Notes under the pieces: model-generated
Seen by the model: the letters and a program-made list of their open reading frames with translations, nothing else
The model's database searches: none
Told to the model about the DNA's origin: nothing
In this document: positions 19,060-29,166 of the stretch, in pieces
How positions within the stretch are numbered: the stretch's first letter is position 1
Layout of the letters: each line of letters opens with the position of its first letter
Position numbers and translations under genes: made by a program
NCBI GenBank assembly: GCA_023388935.1
Contig: JAEWFG010000235.1
Coordinates: forward strand, 1-64,000
Direction: 5' to 3'
DNA length: 64,000 nucleotides
From: Pseudomonadota bacterium
GTDB taxonomy: Bacteria; Pseudomonadota; Alphaproteobacteria; Rhizobiales; Xanthobacteraceae

Positions 19060-21972
19060 ATGGCCAAAGCCGCCTCGAAGCCTAAGAAAATGCAAGCGAA
19101 ATCAAAAGCCTCCGCCGGGACGAAAGCCCCGCCGGCGGCCCGCAAAACGGTCGCCAAGAGCGCTCCGAAGCCGGTCGCCAAGCCGGCTGTGAAGCCCGCT
19201 GCGAAGGCTGCGACCAAGCCGGTTGCGCCAAAGGTTGCCGCCAAGGTCGCTGCGAAGCCTGCTCCGGGCAAGGCCGCACCAAGCGTGGCCAAGGCCGGCA
19301 AGTGGGTCTTCACGTTCGGTGATGGCAAGGCTGAAGGCCGGACGGAGATGCGCGACCTGCTCGGCGGCAAGGGCGCCAACCTCGCCGAGATGGCCAATCT
19401 CGGCCTGCCGGTGCCTCCGGGCTTCACCATCCCGACCTCGGTCTGCACCTACTTCTACGCACACGACAAGTCCTATCCCAAGGAGCTTCAGTCGCAGGTT
19501 GAGAAGGCGCTGGACCATGTCGGCAAGTTGACCGGCAAGGTGTTCGGCGACACCAGGAACCCCCTGCTCGTGTCCGTGCGCTCCGGCGCGCGCGCCTCGA
19601 TGCCGGGCATGATGGACACCGTGCTCAATCTCGGTCTGAACGACGAGACCGTGGAAGCGCTCTCGGAACTGTCGGGCGACCGTCGCTTCGCCTATGACAG
19701 TTATCGCCGCTTCATCACCATGTATTCGGACGTGGTGCTCGGCTTCGAGCATCATCACTTCGAGGAAATTCTCGACACCTTCAAGGACAGCCAGGGCTAC
19801 ACCCTCGACACCGATCTGTCCGCCGAGGACTGGGTCGAACTGGTCGGCAAGTACAAGGATGCGGTCGCGCGCGAGACGGGCAAGGATTTCCCGCAGGATC
19901 CGCACGACCAGCTCTGGGGCGCGATTGGCGCAGTGTTTTCATCCTGGATGAACGCGCGCGCGGTGACCTACCGCAAGCTGCACGACATTCCCGAATCCTG
20001 GGGCACCGCGGTCAACGTGCAGGCCATGGTGTTCGGCAACATGGGCGAGACGTCGGCGACCGGCGTCGCCTTCACCCGCAACCCCTCGACCGGCGAGAGC
20101 AAGCTCTACGGCGAGTTCCTGATCAACGCGCAAGGCGAGGACGTGGTGGCGGGCATCCGCACGCCGCAGGACATCACCGAGGAGGCGCGGAAGGAATCGG
20201 GCTCCGACAAGGCCTCGATGGAATCGGCGATGCCGGAGGCCTTCAAGGAACTGACGCGGATCTACACGCTGCTCGAGAAGCACTACCGCGACATGCAGGA
20301 CATGGAGTTCACGGTCGAGCAGGGTAAGCTCTGGATGCTCCAGACCCGCGGCGGCAAGCGCACTGCGAAAGCGGCGCTGCGCATCGCGGTCGAGCTTGCC
20401 AACGAAGGTCTGATCTCGAAGAAGGAAGCGGTGACGCGGATCGATCCGGCGTCGCTCGACCAGCTCCTGCATCCGACCATCGATCCCGACGCCAAGCGCG
20501 ACGTGATCGCGACCGGCCTGCCGGCCTCGCCCGGTGCAGCCTCCGGCGAGATCGTGTTCTCCTCGGATGAAGCGGCCAAGCTTCAGGCCGACGGCCGTAA
20601 GGTGATTCTGGTCCGCATCGAGACCAGCCCCGAAGACATCCACGGCATGCATGCCGCTGAAGGCATCTTGACCACGCGCGGCGGCATGACTTCGCATGCT
20701 GCGGTGGTTGCGCGCGGCATGGGCAAGCCCTGCGTCTCCGGCTGCGGCACCATCCGCGTCGACTACGGCCGCGGCACCATGAGCATCGGCTCGCGCACCT
20801 TCAAGACCGGCGACGTCATCACCATCGACGGCTCGCTCGGCCAGGTGCTCGCCGGCCGCATGCCGATGATCGAGCCGGAGCTCTCCGGCGAGTTCGGCAC
20901 GCTGATGAACTGGGCCGACCAGGTCCGCAAGATCGGCGTGCGCGTCAATGCCGACACGCCGGACGATGCGCGCACCGCGCTCAAGTTCGGCGCGGAGGGC
21001 ATCGGCCTCTGCCGTACCGAGCACATGTTCTTCGAGGAGACGCGCATCCGCACGGTGCGCGAGATGATCCTCTCCGAGGACGAGCAGGCGCGCCGCGCCG
21101 CGCTCGCCAAGCTGCTGCCGATGCAGCGCGCCGACTTCGTCGAGTTGTTCGAGATCATGAAGGGGCTTCCCGTCACGATCCGCCTGCTCGATCCGCCGCT
21201 CCACGAATTCCTGCCGCACACCCATGCCGAGGTCGAGGAAGTGGCGCGCGCCATGAACACCGATCCGCGGCGCCTGGCCGACCGCGCGCGCGAGCTCTCG
21301 GAGTTCAATCCGATGCTCGGCTTCCGTGGCTGCCGTATCGCGATCGCATATCCCGAGATCGCCGAGATGCAGGCGCGCGCGATCTTCGAGGCGGCCGTCG
21401 AGGCGCAGCGGCGCACCGGCAAGGCCGTCGGCCTCGAGGTGATGGTGCCGTTGATCGCGACCAAGGCCGAGCTCGATCTCGTCAAGGCGCGGATCGATGC
21501 GACCGCGCAGGCCGTCATGCGGGACACCAACACCAAGCTCGCCTATCAGGTCGGTACCATGATCGAGCTGCCGCGGGCCTGCCTGCTCGCGGGAGAGATC
21601 GCCGAGAGCGCCGAGTTCTTCTCCTTCGGCACCAACGACCTCACCCAGACGACCTATGGCATCAGCCGCGACGATGCGGCGAGCTTCCTCGGTCCCTACG
21701 TGACCAAGGGCATCCTCGCGGTCGATCCCTTCATCTCGCTCGACCAGGAGGGGGTCGGCGAGCTGATCAAGATCGGCGTCGCGCGCGGTCGCAAGACGCG
21801 CGCCTCGCTCAAGATGGGGATCTGCGGCGAGCACGGCGGCGATCCTGCGTCCGTCGCCTTCTGCAACGCGGTCGGCCTCGACTACGTCTCCTGCTCGCCC
21901 TACCGCGTGCCAATCGCCCGTCTTGCGGCAGCGCAGGCCGCGCTCGGCAAAGCGGCCGCGAGCCAGGCGTAA
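19060..21972 (+). CDS. ppdK: Pyruvate, phosphate dikinase with a histone-like N-terminal tail
   Basis: Interconverts pyruvate, ATP and phosphate with phosphoenolpyruvate, AMP and diphosphate. After a tail of about 85 residues rich in Ala, Lys, Pro and Val, the ATP-grasp domain begins (KWVFTFGDG, DLLGGKGANLAEM). The swivelling histidine is in TTRGGMTSHAAVVARGMGKPC, and the PEP/pyruvate barrel includes GLCRTEHMFFE and the C-terminal KMGICGEHGGDPASV. About 970 residues; most family members are near 880-900, the excess being the tail. ATG 19060 is chosen over GTG 19051. The tail repeats motifs of the KPAAKAATKPVA type, as in histone H1-like proteins. Confidence 0.96.
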   Translation: MAKAASKPKKMQAKSKASAGTKAPPAARKTVAKSAPKPVAKPAVKPAAKAATKPVAPKVAAKVAAKPAPGKAAPSVAKAGKWVFTFGDGKAEGRTEMRDLLGGKGANLAEMANLGLPVPPGFTIPTSVCTYFYAHDKSYPKELQSQVEKALDHVGKLTGKVFGDTRNPLLVSVRSGARASMPGMMDTVLNLGLNDETVEALSELSGDRRFAYDSYRRFITMYSDVVLGFEHHHFEEILDTFKDSQGYTLDTDLSAEDWVELVGKYKDAVARETGKDFPQDPHDQLWGAIGAVFSSWMNARAVTYRKLHDIPESWGTAVNVQAMVFGNMGETSATGVAFTRNPSTGESKLYGEFLINAQGEDVVAGIRTPQDITEEARKESGSDKASMESAMPEAFKELTRIYTLLEKHYRDMQDMEFTVEQGKLWMLQTRGGKRTAKAALRIAVELANEGLISKKEAVTRIDPASLDQLLHPTIDPDAKRDVIATGLPASPGAASGEIVFSSDEAAKLQADGRKVILVRIETSPEDIHGMHAAEGILTTRGGMTSHAAVVARGMGKPCVSGCGTIRVDYGRGTMSIGSRTFKTGDVITIDGSLGQVLAGRMPMIEPELSGEFGTLMNWADQVRKIGVRVNADTPDDARTALKFGAEGIGLCRTEHMFFEETRIRTVREMILSEDEQARRAALAKLLPMQRADFVELFEIMKGLPVTIRLLDPPLHEFLPHTHAEVEEVARAMNTDPRRLADRARELSEFNPMLGFRGCRIAIAYPEIAEMQARAIFEAAVEAQRRTGKAVGLEVMVPLIATKAELDLVKARIDATAQAVMRDTNTKLAYQVGTMIELPRACLLAGEIAESAEFFSFGTNDLTQTTYGISRDDAASFLGPYVTKGILAVDPFISLDQEGVGELIKIGVARGRKTRASLKMGICGEHGGDPASVAFCNAVGLDYVSCSPYRVPIARLAAAQAALGKAAASQA

Positions 21973-21999
21973 GCGAAGAGTCGAAATGCTGGATGCGAG

Positions 22000-22030
22000 A
22001 GAGGGGGGCCAAACCCGCCTCTTTCGTCTT
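22000..22030 (+). terminator. Probable terminator of ppdK
   Basis: AGAGGGGGG at 22000-22008 pairs with CCCGCCTCT at 22014-22022 with one mismatch, followed by TTCGTCTT. It begins 28 bases after the ppdK stop. The T-run is imperfect, so efficiency is uncertain. Confidence 0.5.
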
Positions 22031-22326
22031 GGGCGACACCGTCTCCACATCGTCATTGCAATGACGGCGGAAGGAACCGCGCGTGTCCCGTAATGAGACG
22101 CGCCGTCAAGAGTTCCTTCACCATTCGCGTTGACCGAATGTTTACCGCTTCACGTGAGGAGGCATTTACCAGCTCGCGCGATCACTTCGTGAAGGCACCT
22201 GTGTTCGCTTGAGTGTGCCGTGCGCGCAACGGCGATTAACGCCCCGGCAACCTAAATCGGATACTTACGACAAAGATCGAATTGCACGGATGTGCCGACT
22301 TCGATCAGACGAGCGTGAGCGTATCG
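22031..22326. other. Upstream region of the SleB-like gene
   Basis: About 300 bases without a gene. The first 50 include a CGTCATTGCAATGACG palindrome (22051-22066). The rest, running up to the start of the cell wall hydrolase, presumably holds its promoter, but I see no unambiguous -35/-10 pair or regulator site. Confidence 0.4.
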
Positions 22327-23781
22327 ATGTTTGTGTTGCGTAACCATCCGAAGGGCGTGCGGTTCGCGTCCTTCGGAATCGGTCTCTGCATCTTCGCATT
22401 GATGCCGAGAGAGACCGGTTATCAGGACATTGCCTCTCTGCTGGCGCGTCAGCCCGGCGTCGCCGAACGTTGGCAGAAGCAGGTGTTTTCTGCGGCGTCC
22501 TCGATTCAGCTCGCCACCTACAGTTTCTCCCGGCCGATCGGAACTTCGGTTCCGCAGAGCGCGATGGTTCGCCTCGCAAGCCTCGATGGCCGCGACGTCA
22601 CCGGCGCGATCAGCCGCAATCCGGCACTCCAGGCGCCGCCGCGCTACCAGGCCGCCGATTTTCCCAAGGTCGATCGCGCTCTGAAGGGCGATCGCCTCGC
22701 CATTGTTGCGCCCACGCAGGCTCCCGCGACGGCCGCACCGACCACGGCTCCGGCGCAGGAGGATCCTGCGACGTCGAACAGCTCGGTGTTCGGCGCCAAG
22801 ACCGTCGCCTTGCCGCAGGCGATGTCGCCGGAGTCCGCGGCTACTCTCGATCCGGAACTCGAGGAAGCACTGCGTGCGCCGCCGCTGGCGCAATATACCA
22901 ACCCGCCGCAGGCCAGTGACGCCGCGCGCCCGCTTGCGATCGAGCCGCTCGAAGCGCTGAAGCAAGCGACCATTCCGGCTGCGCCGCCGCGCGATCCTTT
23001 CCGTGTGAAGACCTCGAACCTGTTCTTCGGCAGCTCCTCGCTCGGCGGCAGTCCCGAGAGCATCGAGAGCTGGGAGCCCGGTGCTGAGCCGCTGATCGTG
23101 ATGCCTGATCCCGACATGAAGGTGACGGCCTCGCTGTCGCCACCGTCGGAGGACGTTGCCAAGGACATCGAAAGCGGCGAGAGCGTCGCGCCGAAGGGCG
23201 AGGTCAACGCCGACAATCAGCGCGGCAAATCACCCGCGGAGCGGCTTGCGCTCGACGACAAGTCGCGTGCGAAGTCTGAAAAGTGTCTTGCCGAAGCCGT
23301 CTACTTCGAATCGCGCGGCGAGGCCGTGCGCGGGCAGATGGCGGTTGCGCAGGTGGTGATGAACCGCGTGTTCTCCGGCAAATATCCGGACACTGTGTGC
23401 GGCGTGGTCTACCAGAACAAGTATCGTCACCTGGCCTGCCAGTTCACCTTCGCCTGCGACAATAATCCCGACGTGATCCGCGAGCCCGAGATGTGGGAAC
23501 GCGCGAAAAAGATCTCGAAGGCCATGCTCGACGGCCAGATCTGGCTGCCCGAAGTCGGCAAGTCCACGCACTATCACGCCTATTGGGTGCGTCCGTCCTG
23601 GGTCGCCGAGATGAAGAAGATGTACAAGTTCGGCGTGCACACCTTCTACCGGCCGCGCGCCTGGGGCGACGGCAGCGAGGAACCGAGCTGGGGCACGCCG
23701 GCGCAGACCGCCGCACTCTCTGCCGAACTTATCCAGGAAGCGAAGAGCTCCGCCGAGATGGGTGTGAGCGAGCGGCGGTAG
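22327..23781 (+). CDS. SleB-like cell wall hydrolase
   Basis: About 484 residues from ATG 22327; an upstream TTG at 22282 would add 15. A short hydrophobic N-terminal segment (FGIGLCIFALM) suggests export or anchoring. A long Pro/Ala-rich, low-complexity middle (about residues 110-330) leads to a C-terminal Hydrolase_2 (SleB) domain beginning CLAEAVYFESRGEAVRGQMAVAQVVMNRV, with the catalytic glutamate in YFESRGE. Such enzymes cleave peptidoglycan; in alphaproteobacteria the family is vegetative, not spore-related. Standing alone between ppdK and a palindromic repeat. Confidence 0.88.
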   Translation: MFVLRNHPKGVRFASFGIGLCIFALMPRETGYQDIASLLARQPGVAERWQKQVFSAASSIQLATYSFSRPIGTSVPQSAMVRLASLDGRDVTGAISRNPALQAPPRYQAADFPKVDRALKGDRLAIVAPTQAPATAAPTTAPAQEDPATSNSSVFGAKTVALPQAMSPESAATLDPELEEALRAPPLAQYTNPPQASDAARPLAIEPLEALKQATIPAAPPRDPFRVKTSNLFFGSSSLGGSPESIESWEPGAEPLIVMPDPDMKVTASLSPPSEDVAKDIESGESVAPKGEVNADNQRGKSPAERLALDDKSRAKSEKCLAEAVYFESRGEAVRGQMAVAQVVMNRVFSGKYPDTVCGVVYQNKYRHLACQFTFACDNNPDVIREPEMWERAKKISKAMLDGQIWLPEVGKSTHYHAYWVRPSWVAEMKKMYKFGVHTFYRPRAWGDGSEEPSWGTPAQTAALSAELIQEAKSSAEMGVSERR

Positions 23782-23792
23782 TGCGCTCGCGG

Positions 23793-23912
23793 CTCATCCT
23801 TCGAGACGCCCGCCAATGCGGGCTCCTCAGGATGAGGTCTCGTTTCGCGGCGAGATCCCCGACCCTCATGGTGAGGAGCGCCGCCTTGCCGCGCGTCTCG
23901 AACCATGAGGCC
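23793..23912. repeat. Interspersed CTCATCCT/CCTCATGGT repeat pair
   Basis: Two adjacent palindromes lie between convergent genes. CTCATCCT (23793-23800) pairs with AGGATGAG (23829-23836), and CCTCATGGT (23864-23872) pairs with ACCATGAGG (23902-23910). The phrases TTCGAGACGCCCGC and GCGCGTCTCGAACC are typical of an abundant Bradyrhizobium intergenic repeat. Confidence 0.75.
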
Positions 23913-23927
23913 GAGCATGTTCGCAGT

Positions 23928-24806
23928 TCACGCCTCGATATCGAGCGCGCAGTCGAAGTTTGGCGCCGAATGAGTCAGCGCGCCGGATGAGACGTAGTCG
24001 ACGCCAGTTGCCGCGATCGCTGCGATCGACTCCAGCGTGACGCCGCCGGACGCTTCCAGGGCGACACGGCCTTCGGCGAGCCGCACCGCCTCGCGCAGCC
24101 TTGCAAGGTCCATGTTGTCGAGCAGCACGGCGTCAGCCATTCCGCTGTCCAGGACTTCGCGTAGTTGCGCCAGCGTATCCACCTCGATCTCGATCTTGAC
24201 GAGATGGCCGGCATGGGCGCGGGCGCGCTCCAGCACGGGGCGGATGCCGCCGGCGACCGCGATATGGTTGTCCTTGATCAGGATCGCATCATCGAGGCCG
24301 AAACGGTGGTTGAAGCCACCGCCGCAGCGCACCGCGTATTTCTCCAGCGCCCGCAATCCCGGCGTGGTCTTTCGCGTGCAGCAGATGCGCATCCTGGTGC
24401 CTTCGGTGCGCGCGACATGGTCCGCCGTCAGCGTCGCGACGCCTGACAGGCGGCCGACGAAGTTGAGGGCGGTTCGCTCCGCCGTGAGAATGGCGCGGGC
24501 CGGGCCGGAGATCGTCAGCACGTGCTGGCCGCGGGCAACGTGCGCGGCGTCGCGGACATGGGCGCGCACCTCGATGTCGGATGAGAGCTTCTGCAGGGTC
24601 GCGAGCGCGAGCGGTAATCCGGCGATCACCCCGGACTGGCGCGCGACGAGGATCGCTTGCGCCTTTGTCGCCTCCGGGATCGTCGCCAGCGAGGTGATGT
24701 CGCCGGCGCGGCCGAGATCCTCGTCGAGCGCGCGATGCACGGCCTCGTCGATCGCAAGCGGCGAGAGGAAGGCGTCGGGATTGAGCAGTGAGGTCGGGGT
24801 GATCAT
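23928..24806 (-). CDS. nadC: Nicotinate-nucleotide pyrophosphorylase (carboxylating)
   Basis: Converts quinolinate and PRPP to nicotinate mononucleotide, the last step of the de novo NAD pathway encoded here. Family blocks include [15 protein letters not shown] at the N-terminus, [46 protein letters not shown] and [19 protein letters not shown]. 292 residues is normal. Last gene of the nadA-nadB-nadC operon, 10 bases after nadB. Confidence 0.97.
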   Translation of the reverse strand: MITPTSLLNPDAFLSPLAIDEAVHRALDEDLGRAGDITSLATIPEATKAQAILVARQSGVIAGLPLALATLQKLSSDIEVRAHVRDAAHVARGQHVLTISGPARAILTAERTALNFVGRLSGVATLTADHVARTEGTRMRICCTRKTTPGLRALEKYAVRCGGGFNHRFGLDDAILIKDNHIAVAGGIRPVLERARAHAGHLVKIEIEVDTLAQLREVLDSGMADAVLLDNMDLARLREAVRLAEGRVALEASGGVTLESIAAIAATGVDYVSSGALTHSAPNFDCALDIEA

Positions 24807-24816
24807 GGGGCTTCCT

Positions 24817-26424
24817 TCAGGCGATCATGGATTGCGCAATGCGCGGCAGTGGACGGTCGCTCAAGCGTTCCGCGACTTCGCGCGCCGCGGCGAGTGTGGT
24901 CATCGTTCGCCGCGCCAGCGTGGGCACATCGGCCGGATGGTCGGAGCGGAAATGCGCGCCGCGGCTCTCGCGCCGCGTCAAGGCCGCAGCGGCGACGAGC
25001 AGGGCTGACGTCGCCATGTTGCGGACCACGATGCTTGTTGCTTCGCGCTCGATCGCGGCGAAGCTGCGCACGGCCTGCGCAAGTCCGTCACCGTCGCGGA
25101 TCACGCCGACATGCGCGCTCATCGTCGCGCGCAGCCGCGCCGCGGCCGCAGCATCCGGTGCATCGCCCATTGTCCTCACTAGCGCGTCGGGCAGACGGGC
25201 AGGCGAGGGGATCGCGCGGCCGGCGATGTCGTCGGCGATGCGCGCGGCGTAGACCACCGCCTCCAGCAGCGAATTGGAGGCGAGCCGGTTGGCGCCATGC
25301 GCGCCGGTGGACGACACTTCGCCACCGGCCCAGAGCCCGTCGATCGAGCTGCGGCCGCGACCGTCGACTGCGACGCCGCCCATGTGGTAGTGCGCGGCGG
25401 GCGAGATCGGGATGGCCTGCGTGGCGGGATCGATGCCGGCGGCGATACAGCTCGCATGCACCGTCGGAAATTTTTCGGCAAAGCGCGCGCCCAGCGCCTC
25501 GCGCGCATCGAGGAACGCGCCGCGTCCGGCCGCGATCTCGGCGAACACGCCGCGGGCGACGATGTCGCGCGGCGCGAGCTCGGCGAGCGGGTGGCGCGCG
25601 AGCATGAAGCGTTCGCCACGACCGTTGATCAGCGTCGCGCCTTCGCCGCGCAGAGCCTCGGTCGCGAGCGGTGCCGGATCGCGGCCGACCCTGATGGCTG
25701 TGGGGTGGAACTGCACGAATTCGGGGTCGGCAATCACGGCGCCGGCGCGCGCGGCGATTGCAAGGCCCGATCCGCTGGCCTCAAGCGGGTTGGTGGTGAC
25801 GGCATAGAGATGGCCGATACCGCCGGTGGCGAGCACGACCGCGCGCGTGGCGAGCAGGATCGGCCGTACCGCCGCGTTGCCAGCCTCGCGCAATTGAAGA
25901 CCGGTGACGGCGCCGTCCTCCGTCAAAAGCGCCTCGGCGGCGAAACCTTCGATCAGGCGGATCGACGGTGTCCGGCGCACGGCTTCGACGAGCGCCGCGA
26001 TGATCGCGGCTCCCGCGCCGTCGCCACACACATGCACGATGCGTCGCGCTGAATGCGCAGCCTCGCGCCCGACTGCGAGCCTCCCCTCCAGGTCGCGGTC
26101 GAACGGCACGCCATAGGCGAGCAGATCGTGGATTCGCGGCGACGCCTCGCGCGCAATCCCTAGCGCGACCGCCTCATCGACGAGGCCGCCGCCAACGGCG
26201 ATGGTGTCGGCGCCGTGCGCCTCGGGACTGTCGCCCTCGGCCACGGCCGCTGCGATGCCGCCTTGCGCCCATGCGGACGATGCACCCTGTCCGAGTGGCG
26301 CGACCGAGATCAGCGTCACAGGCCGCGGCGCGAGTTTGAGTGCGCAGAAGAGTCCGGCGAGGCCTCCGCCGACGATAACGACGTCGTCGCTGCCGCGAGT
26401 GAGGTTGTGGATGTTATCCTGCAT
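24817..26424 (-). CDS. nadB: L-aspartate oxidase
   Basis: FAD enzyme oxidising L-aspartate to iminoaspartate, which NadA uses. The dinucleotide-binding motif [18 protein letters not shown] is at about residues 16-33. [30 protein letters not shown] and the active-site region FVQFHPTAI, with [27 protein letters not shown], place it in the succinate dehydrogenase flavoprotein-like family. 535 residues. It lies 9 bases after nadA. Confidence 0.97.
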   Translation of the reverse strand: MQDNIHNLTRGSDDVVIVGGGLAGLFCALKLAPRPVTLISVAPLGQGASSAWAQGGIAAAVAEGDSPEAHGADTIAVGGGLVDEAVALGIAREASPRIHDLLAYGVPFDRDLEGRLAVGREAAHSARRIVHVCGDGAGAAIIAALVEAVRRTPSIRLIEGFAAEALLTEDGAVTGLQLREAGNAAVRPILLATRAVVLATGGIGHLYAVTTNPLEASGSGLAIAARAGAVIADPEFVQFHPTAIRVGRDPAPLATEALRGEGATLINGRGERFMLARHPLAELAPRDIVARGVFAEIAAGRGAFLDAREALGARFAEKFPTVHASCIAAGIDPATQAIPISPAAHYHMGGVAVDGRGRSSIDGLWAGGEVSSTGAHGANRLASNSLLEAVVYAARIADDIAGRAIPSPARLPDALVRTMGDAPDAAAAARLRATMSAHVGVIRDGDGLAQAVRSFAAIEREATSIVVRNMATSALLVAAAALTRRESRGAHFRSDHPADVPTLARRTMTTLAAAREVAERLSDRPLPRIAQSMIA

Positions 26425-26433
26425 ATTCTGCCC

Positions 26434-27540
26434 TCAATTCTTCAGATTGATCATCCGTTCGACCGAGCGCCGTGCGCGCGTTGCAAGCGCGGGATCAATC
26501 GTGACCTCCTCGCGAAGCATCAGCAGGCTGTCCAAAATCTTGGCGAGCGTGATGCGCTTCATGTGCGGGCAGAGATTGCAAGGACGCAGCATCTCCACAT
26601 CCGGCAGCTCGGCGCGCACGTTGTCGGCCATTGAGCATTCCGTGATCATGATGAGTCGCCGCGGCCGCTTCTCGCGCACCCAGTTGATCATGTGCGCGGT
26701 CGAGCCGGTGAAATCGGCTTCCGCCAGCACGTCAGGTGGACACTCCGGATGCGCAATGATCCGTACCGAGGGATCGGCCTCGCGACAGCCGCGCAGTTCT
26801 TCGCCGGTGAAGCGCTCGTGCACCTCGCAGGCACCCTCCCAGGCGATGATCTTCACATCGGTTTTCGACGCCACATAGGTCGCAAGATAGCGGTCGGGCA
26901 GGAAGATCACGCTTGGCGCATCCAGGCTCTCGACCACTTGCACCGCGTTGGACGAGGTGCAGCAGATGTCGACCTCGGCCTTCACCTCCGCGGAGGTGTT
27001 GACGTAGGCGACGACGGGCACGCCGGGAAATTTTTCTCGGAGCAGCCGCACGTCGGCGCCCGTGATGCTGGCGGCAAGCGAACAGCCGGCGCGTGCGTCG
27101 GGGATCAGCACCGTCTTGTCCGGGTTGAGCAGTTTTGACGTTTCCGCCATGAAGTGGACGCCGCACTGGACAATGATGTCGGCCTTCACCTTGGTGGCTT
27201 CGACCGCGAGCTGGAGCGAGTCGCCGCCGATGTCGGCGACGCAGTGGAAGATCTCCGGGGCCTGGTAGTTGTGTGCGAGGATCACCGCGCCCCGCGCCTG
27301 CTTCAGCTCGTTGATCGCCTTGATGGTGGGCGCCATCAGCGGCCACTCGATCGGCGGGATCACGTGCTTCACACGGTCATAAAGAGGCGCGGTCGCGCGT
27401 TCGACCTCCGGCGTCCATTCCAGCGCGGGCATCGGCAGCGCGGGTCCCCTTCGCGCCGGCGCGGCGCGGGGGAAGGTGGTGACCTGGCCCTGCGGCCGGT
27501 TGGCAAAGTCGTCGGGGCCGTAAATTCCAGTGATCGGCAT
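26434..27540 (-). CDS. nadA: Quinolinate synthase
   Basis: 4Fe-4S enzyme condensing iminoaspartate and dihydroxyacetone phosphate to quinolinate. I start at the ATG 27538-27540 ([19 protein letters not shown]), which has GGGAGG five bases upstream; the frame is open to 27627 but that part holds the operator DNA. Cluster and active-site regions are [32 protein letters not shown] and the C-terminal [13 protein letters not shown]. First gene of the operon, preceded by two operator-like palindromes. Confidence 0.96.
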   Translation of the reverse strand: MPITGIYGPDDFANRPQGQVTTFPRAAPARRGPALPMPALEWTPEVERATAPLYDRVKHVIPPIEWPLMAPTIKAINELKQARGAVILAHNYQAPEIFHCVADIGGDSLQLAVEATKVKADIIVQCGVHFMAETSKLLNPDKTVLIPDARAGCSLAASITGADVRLLREKFPGVPVVAYVNTSAEVKAEVDICCTSSNAVQVVESLDAPSVIFLPDRYLATYVASKTDVKIIAWEGACEVHERFTGEELRGCREADPSVRIIAHPECPPDVLAEADFTGSTAHMINWVREKRPRRLIMITECSMADNVRAELPDVEMLRPCNLCPHMKRITLAKILDSLLMLREEVTIDPALATRARRSVERMINLKN

Positions 27541-27564
27541 TGGAGCCTCCCGTGCATGATAATT

Positions 27565-27581
27565 ATACTCAATCTGAGCAT
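27565..27581. promoter_or_regulatory. Operator-like palindrome 1 upstream of nadA
   Basis: ATACTCA-N3-TGAGCAT, a 7-3-7 inverted repeat with one mismatch, located about 25 bases before the nadA start. A second copy of the same motif is at 27641-27657, centres 76 bases apart. Between them a perfect CCGGCC-GAAA-GGCCGG hairpin sits at 27600-27615. By position this is a binding site for a repressor of NAD synthesis; NadQ is the regulator I know for nadABC in Rhizobiales. The regulator identity is inferred. Confidence 0.65.
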
Positions 27582-27640
27582 ATAAGGAGCCTGAGAAATC
27601 CGGCCGAAAGGCCGGTGCGAATTTCATCGCGGCTTTATAT

Positions 27641-27657
27641 ATGCTCAGTATGAGTAA
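27641..27657. promoter_or_regulatory. Operator-like palindrome 2 upstream of nadA
   Basis: ATGCTCA-N3-TGAGTAA, matching the first site's half-sites (ATRCTCA) with the arms in the same order. Two spaced copies suggest cooperative or looped binding over the nadA promoter. No gene with this motif lies on the other side until 27873. Confidence 0.65.
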
Positions 27658-27872
27658 ATCTAAGATAACATGCCAGGAAGGGCGCTGCTAGGTCCGGTCG
27701 CACACATTCTCGTCAAGTCGCGCATGAGGCGAGGCTGCGTTGAAACGCAATGCTCCCGCGGAAGCTCTTCGTGAAACGCAACCATTTTTAGGTTGGGGTT
27801 TTCATGCATCTGCATTAAATGCGTGACCCGCGGCCGCCTATTCCGGATCCGCCAACGACAGATGAGGAAGTG

Positions 27873-29126
27873 ATGTCGACACAAGTGGGCGAGCTCGGTC
27901 CGGTCTCACGTTCCTCGAATTGGCGTACGCCAGCCGTCATCATTCTCTGCGGTTGTGCGATCGGCATGCTGGGCTTCGGCCCGCGATCGGCGCTCGGCTT
28001 CTTCGTGCAGCCGATGAGCCATGAGTTCGCCTGGGGCCGCGACGTGTTCGGTCTCGCGATCGCCGTGCAGAATCTGTTGTGGGGATTGGGCCAGCCGCTC
28101 GCCGGCGCGGTCGCTGACCGCTTCGGCCTGTTCCGCGTGATGTGCGTCGGCGCGGTGCTCTATGCCGGCGGCCTGCTGTTGATGCGCTACTCCTCGACAC
28201 CGCTGTCGCTCAACATCGGCGCCGGCGTCATGGTCGGTTTTGGTCTGGCTGGCTGCTCGTTCAATCTGGTGTTGTCGGCATTCACCAAGCTGCTGCCGGC
28301 CGAGAAGCGCGGCCTTGCGCTCGGCGCCGGCACCGCGGCGGGCTCGTTCGGCCAGTTCCTGTTCGCGCCGATCGGCGTCGCGCTGATCGACAATTTCGGC
28401 TGGCAGCAGGCGCTCTCCGTGTTCGGTTTCCTGATGCTGCTGATCATCCCGCTGTCGCTGGCGCTGTCCACGCCACCGGTCGCAGGCCCGGCAAATGCGG
28501 CGCCTGCGGATGAGCAGACCTTCACCAGGGCGCTCGCGGAAGCCTTCGGCCATCGCTCCTACGTGCTGCTGGTGCTCGGCTTCTTCACCTGCGGCTTCCA
28601 GCTCGCCTTCATCACCGTGCATTTGCCGGCCTTCCTGGTCGATCGCGGCATCTCGACGCAAACCGGCGGCTGGGTCATCGCGGCGATCGGCCTTTTCAAC
28701 ATCGTGGGATCGCTGAGCGTCGGCTATCTCCAGAACTCGCTGCCCAAGCGCTACATCCTCTCCACGATCTATCTCATCCGCGCGCTCGCCACGCTCGCCT
28801 TCATCTCGTTCCCGATCACGCCGTTCTCCGCGATCGCGTTCGGTGCGATCTCGGGGCTGACCTGGCTGTCGACGGTGCCGCCGACCTCGGCGCTGGTGGC
28901 GCTGATGTTCGGCACGCGCTGGCTTGCCACCCTGTATGGCTTCGCCTTCGTCAGCCATCAGGTCGGCGGCTTCCTCGGCGTCTGGCTCGGCGGCATCGTG
29001 TTCGAGCGATTCGGTTCCTATACGCCGATCTGGTGGCTCTCGATCCTGTTCGGCGTGCTCTCGGCGCTGATCAATCTTCCGATCGTCGAGAAACCGGTCC
29101 AGCGAGCGGTTGCACAGCCTGCCTGA
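27873..29126 (+). CDS. Major facilitator superfamily transporter
   Basis: 417 residues from ATG 27873 with GAGGAA close upstream. Twelve predicted membrane helices; the loop 2-3 motif GQPLAGAVADRFGLFRVM corresponds to the MFS signature A. The N-terminal region GCAIGMLGFGPRSALGFFVQPMS resembles oxalate/formate and monocarboxylate-type members. Substrate unknown. It is divergent from nadA across the operator region and is followed 40 bases on by the AcuI-like reductase. Confidence 0.9.
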   Translation: MSTQVGELGPVSRSSNWRTPAVIILCGCAIGMLGFGPRSALGFFVQPMSHEFAWGRDVFGLAIAVQNLLWGLGQPLAGAVADRFGLFRVMCVGAVLYAGGLLLMRYSSTPLSLNIGAGVMVGFGLAGCSFNLVLSAFTKLLPAEKRGLALGAGTAAGSFGQFLFAPIGVALIDNFGWQQALSVFGFLMLLIIPLSLALSTPPVAGPANAAPADEQTFTRALAEAFGHRSYVLLVLGFFTCGFQLAFITVHLPAFLVDRGISTQTGGWVIAAIGLFNIVGSLSVGYLQNSLPKRYILSTIYLIRALATLAFISFPITPFSAIAFGAISGLTWLSTVPPTSALVALMFGTRWLATLYGFAFVSHQVGGFLGVWLGGIVFERFGSYTPIWWLSILFGVLSALINLPIVEKPVQRAVAQPA

Positions 29127-29166
29127 TCGGCTAAACATCCCCTGAAACAAGTCAGGGAGTTCAGCC

